NCBI GenBank assembly: GCA_028274925.1
Contig: JAQCNR010000245.1
Span: forward strand, 1-10,765
Reading direction: 5' to 3'
From: Halovenus sp.
GTDB lineage: Archaea; Halobacteriota; Halobacteria; Halobacteriales; Haloarculaceae
Length of the DNA stretch: 10,765 bases
This document shows positions 5,476 to 10,765 of the stretch, in pieces. Under the pieces are notes generated by a model. It made no database searches and had not been told where the DNA came from. It saw only the letters and a list, made by a program, of their open reading frames with translations. The translations under genes were made by a program, and so were the position numbers. Every line of letters begins with the position of its first letter. The stretch's first letter is position 1.

Positions 5476-5480
5476 ATACT

Positions 5481-5609
5481 AGCAGCCCTCGCTGCTCACG
5501 GCTTCGCCGCTCGCAATACCGAGATTCTCGCGGTGCTCGAATCTCGCTTCTCACGGGTCGCTACGCTCCCCGCTCGCTTTCCCGAGGCTTTCGCTTCGCT
5601 CAAGCCTCG
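5481..5609 (-). repeat. Tandem stem-loop array directly downstream of abcE1
   Basis: Four or five stem-loops lie in 130 bases. CGAGGCTT/AAGCCTCG (5583-5590 and 5602-5609) is an 8-bp stem around the 11-base loop TCGCTTCGCTC. CGAGATTC/GAATCTCG (5520-5527 and 5539-5546) is another 8-bp stem around the 11-base loop TCGCGGTGCTC. A third unit (5550-5576) has the loop TCGCTACGCTC but only four inner pairs. Smaller hairpins are CGGC-TTC-GCCG (5499-5509) and AGCAGC-CCTC-GCTGCT (5481-5496). The first stem ends two bases before the abcE1 stop codon (5611-5613). The two 8-bp stems differ at four positions, yet every pair is kept. Confidence 0.6.
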
Positions 5610-5610
5610 C

Positions 5611-7440
5611 TTACGGCGAGTAGTAATACTCTCCCGCGTTCTTCTGCTCGCGGTCCAACTGACTGCCGGGCTTGTTAATCCGTGGCCGAGAAGTCCGCTC
5701 GTCGCGGCGGAACGTGATATCCAGATTCGAGAGAAAACTGTTCATCCCCTCGCGCATTCCCTCTGGCTTGGCGGCCAGCCCGTGCTCTGCCGGTTCACCC
5801 TCGAAGACCAGCAGGCGGTCCGAGAGCAGGTCAATCATGTAGATATCGTGGTCGATGACCATCGCCGTCGCGTCGTTGTTCTCGGCGTACCGCCGAATCG
5901 CTGAGGTGGCGAGCACGCGCTGCTCGACGTCCAGATGTGCTGACGGCTCGTCGAGCAAGTAGAGGTCGGCGTCCTCGGAGAGACAGGCTGCAATCGCAAC
6001 GCGCTGGCGCTCGCCGCCCGAGAGGTCGGTGAGGTTCTGCTCCATAATCGCTTCTAACTGGAGGGGCTGGGCAATCTCGGTCTTCCAGAACGAACTCCCG
6101 AAGTCGTCGGTAATCGTCGACAGGAATGCGTCGACCCGCATCGGCTGGTCGATTTCGATGTACTGTGGCTTGTAGGCGATATCGAGTCTTGAATCGACTT
6201 CGCCTTCGTCTGGTTCGAGTCGACCCGCGAGCATCTGTGCGAACGTCGACTTCCCGATTCCGTTCGGACCGACGACGCCCAGCACCTCGCCCTCGTGAAT
6301 CGTGCCGCCCTCGACCGACAGCGAGAACTCACCCTCGCCGTAGCTTTTCTCTAGGGCCGGATACTCCACGAGCGATTGCCCGGTCGTGTTCGAGCGCGGG
6401 GCGTGTTCCTCGAATTCGATTTCGGTTTCTCGAATCCGCATGTTCTCGTTTTCGAGATAGCCCGAGAGATACTCGTTGATGCCGTTTTTGACCGACTTCG
6501 GTGGCGTGATAATCCCGAATGCGCCGGCCTGCCCGTACGCGACGTGAATCGCGTCTGCAATGAGGTCGAGAATTGCGAGGTCGTGTTCGACCACGAGCAT
6601 CGACCGGTCTTCCTCCTCGGCGAGTTCCCGGACGAGTCGCGCAGCGGTCATCCGCTGGCTGATGTCCAGATACGGCGTAATCTCGTCGAGGAAGTAGAAA
6701 TCAGCGTCGCGGGCGAGCGTGGCCGCCAGCGCGACTCGCTGGAGTTCACCGCCCGACAGCGTGTCGATATGCTGGTCGATGACCGGCCCAATGCCGAGTC
6801 GTTCGATCAGGTCGTCCAGCGCACCGCGCTCGTTGGTCTGTTCGAGCAACGCACTCGTCGGGCCGTCGAACTGGTCGGGAATCTGGTCGACGTACTGCGG
6901 CTTTCGGGCCACAGTGACGTCGCCTTCCCGCATCGCTTCGAGATACTCCTGCAGGGCGGTGCCGCGGTACTCCTCAAGCACCCGTTCCCAGTCTGGCTCC
7001 TGTCCCGTTTCGCCGAGATTCGGCGCGAGTTCGTCGGCGAGGATGCGCACTGCGGTTGTCTTCCCGATTCCGTTTGGTCCGAGAATTCCGGTCACGCGAC
7101 CTTCTTCCGGCGCTGGCAGGCCATACAGCGCGAAGGCATTGTCGCCGAAGCGGTGGATTGGTTCGTCTTCCAGTTCCTGTGGCAGGTTCAGAATCTGAAT
7201 CGCGTCGAACGGACATTTCTCGACACAGATGCCACAGCTCTCGCCGAGACAGAGTTCCTCGGAGATCCAGATCTGGTCGTCAGTGCCCTGGTACAACTCG
7301 TCTTCTTCGTAGCGCTCGCCACGAGTGATGATACACTCCTCGCCCGTTCGGTTGGGCGGACAGAAGTTCGCACACTCGTAGTTACATCTATCCGGCTGAC
7401 ACTTCTCGAGGTCGACGACTGCGATGCTATCTTCGGCCAT
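5611..7440 (-). CDS. abcE1: ABCE1 / Rli1 ribosome-recycling ATPase
   Basis: ABCE1 splits ribosomes into subunits after termination, working with aRF1 or aPelota. This copy has 609 residues, the normal length. The N-terminal iron-sulfur domain has cysteines C14, C19, C23, C27 and C36, then a second ferredoxin-like set C64, C69, C72 and C76 (CGICVEKCPF). NBD1 has Walker A GPNGIGKTT (121-129), signature LSGGELQR (228-235), Walker B FYFLDE with E253 and the family motif PYLDISQR. NBD2 has Walker A GPNGIGKST (391-399), signature LSGGERQR (473-480), LYLLDEPSAHLD (493-504) and H-loop DHD (530-532). The C-terminus GEYYYSP is typical. No key residue is missing. The start lies three bases after the stop of the EMC6-like gene, so it is co-transcribed and probably translationally coupled. 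Its stop codon lies beside the hairpin array. Confidence 0.98.
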   Translation of the reverse strand: MAEDSIAVVDLEKCQPDRCNYECANFCPPNRTGEECIITRGERYEEDELYQGTDDQIWISEELCLGESCGICVEKCPFDAIQILNLPQELEDEPIHRFGDNAFALYGLPAPEEGRVTGILGPNGIGKTTAVRILADELAPNLGETGQEPDWERVLEEYRGTALQEYLEAMREGDVTVARKPQYVDQIPDQFDGPTSALLEQTNERGALDDLIERLGIGPVIDQHIDTLSGGELQRVALAATLARDADFYFLDEITPYLDISQRMTAARLVRELAEEEDRSMLVVEHDLAILDLIADAIHVAYGQAGAFGIITPPKSVKNGINEYLSGYLENENMRIRETEIEFEEHAPRSNTTGQSLVEYPALEKSYGEGEFSLSVEGGTIHEGEVLGVVGPNGIGKSTFAQMLAGRLEPDEGEVDSRLDIAYKPQYIEIDQPMRVDAFLSTITDDFGSSFWKTEIAQPLQLEAIMEQNLTDLSGGERQRVAIAACLSEDADLYLLDEPSAHLDVEQRVLATSAIRRYAENNDATAMVIDHDIYMIDLLSDRLLVFEGEPAEHGLAAKPEGMREGMNSFLSNLDITFRRDERTSRPRINKPGSQLDREQKNAGEYYYSP

Positions 7441-7443
7441 GGG

Positions 7444-7791
7444 TTACAGTAGTGATGGGAGCTCCGTCACGGCGGTCAGCAGAATACCCCAAGAGATGAA
7501 CCAGAGGACGAAGGTCATGAAAAACACGTACGCGTAGTCTTTGCCACCGAAATCGCTGGTGTCGATTCCAATCGCTTGGTAGATGGGAAACTGAACCAGG
7601 ATTGCGCCGAACAGAAAGAACGCTCCGATCGTGTCGTTCGGGCCGGTGGCCTGCATCTGTGCCAGCACACCGGCGGCGATACCAGCCAGTGTCGAACCAG
7701 TGGTTACGATGACACTCCGCATGTACGGACTGACACCCTCGCCCGATGTACCGGTCTCAGACTCGGCTGTCTCGCCCGTTTCCGTCGCCAT
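7444..7791 (-). CDS. EMC6-like small membrane protein
   Basis: This 115-residue integral membrane protein has an acidic Ser/Thr/Gly-rich cytoplasmic N-terminus of about 22 residues and three predicted membrane helices at about 27-46, 53-74 and 86-107. The first helix region MRSVIVTTGSTLAGIAAGVL follows the EMC6 pattern (R-x-S...S-x-L-x-G-x-x-AG). The third, FFMTFVLWFISWGILL, resembles the last helix of that family. Eukaryotic EMC6 is a core subunit of the ER membrane protein insertase; archaeal relatives are presumed to help insert membrane proteins. The call rests on pattern resemblance and topology, not on a search. It is the first gene of a two-gene operon with abcE1. The box CTTTTTACT (minus strand, about 7813-7821) lies some 26 bases before the ATG at 7791, which indicates a leaderless transcript. 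Confidence 0.65.
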   Translation of the reverse strand: MATETGETAESETGTSGEGVSPYMRSVIVTTGSTLAGIAAGVLAQMQATGPNDTIGAFFLFGAILVQFPIYQAIGIDTSDFGGKDYAYVFFMTFVLWFISWGILLTAVTELPSLL

Positions 7792-7872
7792 ATGAACACA
7801 TCCACGTCCCCGAGTAAAAAGCCGTTCGTTCCCTGCCGACAGGATTATTCACTCTCCGCTGCACTCTCCGGT
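7792..7872. promoter_or_regulatory. Divergent promoter region, EMC6-like/abcE1 operon versus membrane protein
   Basis: This 81-base gap lies between two divergent ATGs (7791 minus, 7873 plus). AGTAAAAAG (7813-7821), read on the minus strand, is a TATA-like box centred about 26 bases before 7791. GATTATTC (7843-7850) is centred about 26.5 bases before 7873 on the plus strand. Both spacings fit leaderless starts, and the boxes do not overlap. Confidence 0.55.
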
Positions 7873-8319
7873 ATGTCCGACACCGACGACTGGGACGGCA
7901 GTTCGCCGTGGCTCTTCTTGCTCGGCCTCCTCATCTTCATCGGGTCGGTACTGCTGTTCGTTGTTGACCTCATCCGCGGGGTTGATGTCCTCCGCTCGAT
8001 TGCGGCCAACGGGGTCGGCACGGCGCTGCTGATTGCGTGGGCTGCCCACGACACCCTCCGCAATCCCGACTCGGAGGTTGGCTCCCCCGGCGGCGCAGCT
8101 GGGACTGCCCTGCTGTTGTACGGACTCTATCTGCTTGGTTCTGGGCTCGTCATCACCGTCACGGGGCTGATCCACGACCACGCGACACTCGGCTTCATCT
8201 ATCTTGGGCTGGCCATCGTCACGGTGATACTGGGCTACGCTATCTTCCCGAAAGGCGCGGTGCTGTCCGAGGAGACCGACGCTGAGGATGATCCCACGGA
8301 GTCACCGGCAGAGAGCTGA
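7873..8319 (+). CDS. Four-helix membrane protein of unknown function
   Basis: This 148-residue protein has a short acidic N-terminus (MSDTDDWDGSSPW), four predicted membrane helices at about 12-33, 43-58, 76-100 and 104-125, and a charged acidic tail (LSEETDAEDDPTESPAES). Because both tails are acidic, they probably both face the cytoplasm. Small and aliphatic residues dominate the helices, with few polar residues inside the membrane, so it is not an obvious transporter or enzyme. I recognise no family. The ATG at 7873 is preferred because earlier codons in the frame lie inside the divergent EMC6-like gene and because an AT box sits 26 bases ahead. It is divergent from the EMC6-like/abcE1 operon and lies 121 bases upstream of the winged-helix gene on the same strand. 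Confidence 0.8.
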   Translation: MSDTDDWDGSSPWLFLLGLLIFIGSVLLFVVDLIRGVDVLRSIAANGVGTALLIAWAAHDTLRNPDSEVGSPGGAAGTALLLYGLYLLGSGLVITVTGLIHDHATLGFIYLGLAIVTVILGYAIFPKGAVLSEETDAEDDPTESPAES

Positions 8320-8408
8320 CATATTCCCGACTCAGCCCAGCTCGAACCTGATCCCGAAAGGGGACAGAGCGGCCGAGATGGGGTCACGTTCCTCCCAATC
8401 CCTCAATC

Positions 8409-8414
8409 TTTATA
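8409..8414 (+). promoter_or_regulatory. TATA box of the winged-helix gene
   Basis: TTTATA at 8409-8414, in the context ATCTTTATAC, is centred about 29.5 bases before the ATG at 8441. It is the clearest single TATA match in the window and indicates a separate leaderless mRNA. A small CCC-GAAA-GGG hairpin with a GNRA loop (8353-8362) lies between it and the preceding gene and could mark that gene's 3' end. Confidence 0.65.
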
Positions 8415-8440
8415 CAGCCGGCGCACTTTACACTGACCTG

Positions 8441-8701
8441 ATGACAGAATCCGACGAGGAGGGGATCGCGGATCTACCTCCGAGTGCGAAGCTCGTCTAC
8501 AAGGTGCTCGAATACAACGGCCCGCTCACCCAGAAGGGAATCGTCGAAGAGTCGATGCTCTCCGCTCGCACAGTTCGCTACGCGCTCGAACGACTCGATA
8601 CCATCGGTGTCATCGAAGAGGATGTCTACTTTGCCGACGCTCGACAGAATCTCTACGAGATCACCGACGAACCCGAAGCCGAAGCCGCTGTCTCCGACTA
8701 A
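8441..8701 (+). CDS. Small winged helix-turn-helix DNA-binding protein
   Basis: This 86-residue predicted transcription regulator is essentially one winged-helix domain with short acidic ends. Helix 1 is PSAKLVYKVLEYNG (14-27). Helix 2 is TQKGIVEESM (30-39). The recognition helix is SARTVRYALERLDTIG (41-56). The wing strands are VIEEDVYFADARQNLYEIT (57-75). The layout is MarR/ArsR-like. There is no ligand-binding domain and there are no cysteine pairs for metal sensing, so it may act as a dimer or as a partner of another protein. A long N-terminal extension is possible in the frame, but the ATG at 8441 fits the TATA box. Its stop codon directly abuts the stop codon of the convergent PIN-ATPase gene. 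The regulated targets are unknown. Confidence 0.85.
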   Translation: MTESDEEGIADLPPSAKLVYKVLEYNGPLTQKGIVEESMLSARTVRYALERLDTIGVIEEDVYFADARQNLYEITDEPEAEAAVSD

Positions 8702-10549
8702 TTAGGACGGAACGACAGTAATTGTCTTTCCGTGGTCGATTGCCGACTCGAGTTCTTCGGCGATTGCGCTGCCCCGCGAGACCTGTATCTCGCCACCTCG
8801 GGACACTGTCGCGGTAAACAGGTATTCGCCGTTAGCCTGCACTTCGACTGTCTCGCCGCTGTGTCCATCCATCGGGACGATGACGTGGCGACTGGTCACT
8901 TCCGGCCGGACGGTCATCCCGCCGCCGCTGGGCCCAACACTCCCGCCGCCACTGTCGCCGCCCGAGTCGGGCTGTTCGTCGAAGGTCCGCACGTCGATGT
9001 CGATTCCGAGTCGGTCCTCGACTTCGGAAATCCGACCGCCGCCTTTGCCAATCACCGAGGAGATATCCCGCTCCTCGACCCAGACGACTGCGGTGTTGCC
9101 ACCTCGTAGGTCTACCTCGACGTGGCCGTGGGCAATCGCGCGAATCTCCCGTTCGATCTCCTGCTTGGCAATCTGGTCGACGCCGGAGTCGGTGTCGTCC
9201 TCGTCGCCGATTGGGACGGTGACGACCTGCCGGTTGAAGGTGTAGATTTCGTACTCTGGCTCGCCGGTCTCGAAGTCTTTGATCATAATGACCGGCCGGG
9301 CAAGGTCTTCTTCCATCAGTCCCTCCGGCACCTTGACCGTCGTCGATACGTCGTAGACTTTCTCGATTTCGCCAGCCTCGATGTAGACGACTGTATCGAC
9401 GACCTGCGGAATCAAACCGAGTTCGACCCGGCCGATCAGTCGCTGGAGGGCGTCGATTGCTCGCGTCGCGTGGACGACACCGACCATCCCGACGCCGGCC
9501 AGTCGCATATCAGAGAAGACCTCGAAGTCGCTGGTCTTGCGCACCTCGTCGTAGATGGTGTAATCCGGCCGAACCATCAGCAGTGAGTCCGCTGTCTTGG
9601 ACATCTGTCCGTCCAGCGCAGTGTACTGCGTGATGTCGGGGCCAACCTGCAGGTCTCGGGGTTTCTCCATCGTCTTCACGGCGAAATCGGCGTCGCTGAG
9701 GAACTCCCCAACTGCCTGTGCGAAGGTGGACTTTCCTGCGCCCGGCGCGCCTGAAATCAGGACGCCGCGCTGTCGTTCGAGCAGTCGGTCCTTGAGTTCG
9801 TCGGCGTACTCGTAGTCTTCAATATCGGTCTTGACAATCGGCCTGACCGCGGTGATTTCCATCGCGTCGCTGAACGGCGGTCGAGCCATTGCGATTCGGA
9901 ACGAGCCGTACTGCACGATTGTCATCCCGGGCTCCGAGAGTTCGACGAATCCGTCGGGGTTGGCGTGGGTTGCCTCCTCGATGTCGGCAGCAAAGTCACG
10001 CAGGTCCGCTTCAGTCAACACGCGGTCGTCGACGGCTTCGTAGACCATCTCGCCGATTGTGCCGCGTTTGGCCATTGGTTCGACGCCGACTTTCAGGTGA
10101 ACGCTCATCGTCGACTCGTCGAAGTACTGCTCGATGTCGAGTTCGTCGTAGCTGGCGGTCTCAGGCTCGAACTCGGTCACGTCGACGCCAGTCGACCGGG
10201 CAACCTCTGCCTGTACGGCGTCGCTGGTGACCAGCGTTGCGCCGCGCTCGGCGGCGATATCGCGGATGAGGGCGTCGATGTCGCCTTCCGCTGCGCCGTG
10301 GCGTTCGCCCGCGTCGGGGCGGCGGCCGACGTACTCGACGACGATTTCGCCGGCTTCGTTGAGGTCAATCAGTCGCTGGAGCTCTTCGAGCCCCTCCCAC
10401 CCTGTCTCGCGACCGTCGTTTGCCTGCGATTCGAGTTCGCCGACGACTGCCTCTGGGATGGCGACAGTCGCGTCGGCGAACTCGCCGGCATCGACGCGGT
10501 CGGAGACCCGGCCGTCGATAATAACACTCGTGTCCGGGACGATTTCCAT
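8702..10549 (-). CDS. PIN domain-PilT-type ATPase-KH domain protein (PINc/VapC family ATPase)
   Basis: This 615-residue archaeal multidomain protein probably acts on RNA in the cytoplasm. The N-terminal PIN nuclease domain (about 1-130) has acidic residues D6 (VPDTS), E38 or E40, D90/D92 and D110 (VTSD). A linker leads to a PilT/VirB11-type ATPase: Walker A GAPGAGKST (267-275), Walker B-like MVRPDYTIYDE (325-335) and a His-box region VGVVHATRAIDALQRLI (357-372). A KH RNA-binding domain (about 475-525) has the GKGG loop at 501-504. A Gly-rich linker (530-544) and a small beta-rich C-terminal domain follow. The ATG at 10549 is chosen because PIN proteins start with this strand, and the 55 upstream residues come from hairpin DNA. 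The box TTTAAG (10571-10576, minus) lies 24.5 bases upstream, consistent with a leaderless mRNA. The domain architecture is known in archaea; its biological role is not settled. Confidence 0.93.
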   Translation of the reverse strand: MEIVPDTSVIIDGRVSDRVDAGEFADATVAIPEAVVGELESQANDGRETGWEGLEELQRLIDLNEAGEIVVEYVGRRPDAGERHGAAEGDIDALIRDIAAERGATLVTSDAVQAEVARSTGVDVTEFEPETASYDELDIEQYFDESTMSVHLKVGVEPMAKRGTIGEMVYEAVDDRVLTEADLRDFAADIEEATHANPDGFVELSEPGMTIVQYGSFRIAMARPPFSDAMEITAVRPIVKTDIEDYEYADELKDRLLERQRGVLISGAPGAGKSTFAQAVGEFLSDADFAVKTMEKPRDLQVGPDITQYTALDGQMSKTADSLLMVRPDYTIYDEVRKTSDFEVFSDMRLAGVGMVGVVHATRAIDALQRLIGRVELGLIPQVVDTVVYIEAGEIEKVYDVSTTVKVPEGLMEEDLARPVIMIKDFETGEPEYEIYTFNRQVVTVPIGDEDDTDSGVDQIAKQEIEREIRAIAHGHVEVDLRGGNTAVVWVEERDISSVIGKGGGRISEVEDRLGIDIDVRTFDEQPDSGGDSGGGSVGPSGGGMTVRPEVTSRHVIVPMDGHSGETVEVQANGEYLFTATVSRGGEIQVSRGSAIAEELESAIDHGKTITVVPS

Positions 10550-10570
10550 ATCCCTGCTAGGACTGTCATT

Positions 10571-10576
10571 CTTAAA
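10571..10576 (-). promoter_or_regulatory. TATA-like box of the PIN-ATPase gene
   Basis: CTTAAA on the plus strand reads TTTAAG on the minus strand, within CCTTTAAGAATG. It is centred 24.5 bases before the ATG at 10549, slightly close but within the range for a leaderless haloarchaeal start. I see no ribosome binding site at the expected distance. Confidence 0.45.
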
Positions 10577-10643
10577 GGTCACCCGGTCGAACTGAGTGGG
10601 TTTTGTGTTGGAGTTGACGGCTGGCTCGGGAGCAACAACCAGA

Positions 10644-10759
10644 AAGCCCCCGGTCGCTTGACCGTCCGGGCTTCGCTGTCGTTCGAGAGAGCGGAGCTCC
10701 CTCGTGAGCTTCAAAAAAGCCAGCGGCTTTTTTGGACCTCGCGGGAGCTTTGCTCCCGC
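10644..10759. terminator. Hairpin cluster with A6/T6 stem at the right edge
   Basis: Several perfect stems follow one another. AAGCCC/GGGCTT (10644-10649, 10668-10673) encloses CGGTC/GACCG (10651-10655, 10660-10664). GGAGCTCC is at 10693-10700. CAAAAAAGCC/GGCTTTTTTG (10712-10721, 10725-10734) is a 10-bp stem around AGC. GCGGGAGC/GCTCCCGC (10741-10748, 10752-10759) is an 8-bp stem around TTT. The A6/T6 stem gives a T-run on both strands and could stop transcription in either direction, for example of a minus-strand gene beyond the window. No gene is visible in 10550-10765. Confidence 0.5.
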
Positions 10760-10765
10760 TCAGTG

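Noticed and set aside
5481..5613. CRISPR array
   Set aside because: The repeats are palindromic units without equal-sized unique spacers, and no cas genes are present.
5359..5904. 181-codon plus-strand frame with a TTG start, after the AT-rich box
   Set aside because: Two thirds of it is antisense to abcE1 or inside the hairpin array, and another frame of the same stretch looks more protein-like.
6376..7452. 358-codon plus-strand frame over abcE1
   Set aside because: It is antisense to ABCE1, whose iron-sulfur and ABC motifs are complete, and it shows no family features.

Overview
The window is chromosomal DNA from a halophilic archaeon of the class Halobacteria. The evidence is high GC content, very acidic proteins, almost no Shine-Dalgarno sites, TATA-like boxes about 24 to 30 bases before start codons (leaderless mRNAs), and archaea-specific families: archaemetzincin, UPF0146, UPF0058, ABCE1 and a PIN-ATPase-KH protein. 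I cannot name a genus.

Layout. Positions 1-1525 (minus strand) hold UPF0146, then a HAD-family hydrolase, then the 5' end of an exported protein that leaves the window. A 36-base gap with two opposed promoters separates them from the archaemetzincin gene amzA (plus strand, 1562-2083). Next on the plus strand are a small acidic protein with a palindromic promoter (2265-2492), a structured spacer, and a long-chain acyl-CoA synthetase (2700-4673). Positions 4674-5610 are gene-poor and locally AT-richer. They contain a UPF0058 gene, a 28-codon ORF, a palindrome beside an AT-rich box, a short protein-like fragment that may be an insertion-sequence relic, and a tandem set of stem-loops. From 7791 down to 5611 (minus strand) an EMC6-like membrane protein and ABCE1 form a tight two-gene operon. 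Divergent from it are a four-helix membrane protein and a small winged-helix regulator (plus strand). The regulator meets a PIN-PilT ATPase-KH protein stop codon to stop codon. The right edge (10640-10765) is packed with hairpins.

How it fits together. Most genes are ordinary haloarchaeal core genes. A translation and RNA theme runs through the right half: ABCE1 splits ribosomes, the EMC6-like protein belongs to a family of membrane-insertase subunits, and the PIN-ATPase-KH protein looks like an RNA-handling motor. The observations most worth checking are the EMC6-ABCE1 pairing, the covarying hairpin array directly after abcE1, the symmetric 36-base bidirectional promoter, and the mutually exclusive pairings before the acyl-CoA synthetase. 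I found no CRISPR array, rRNA or tRNA gene and no intact mobile element.
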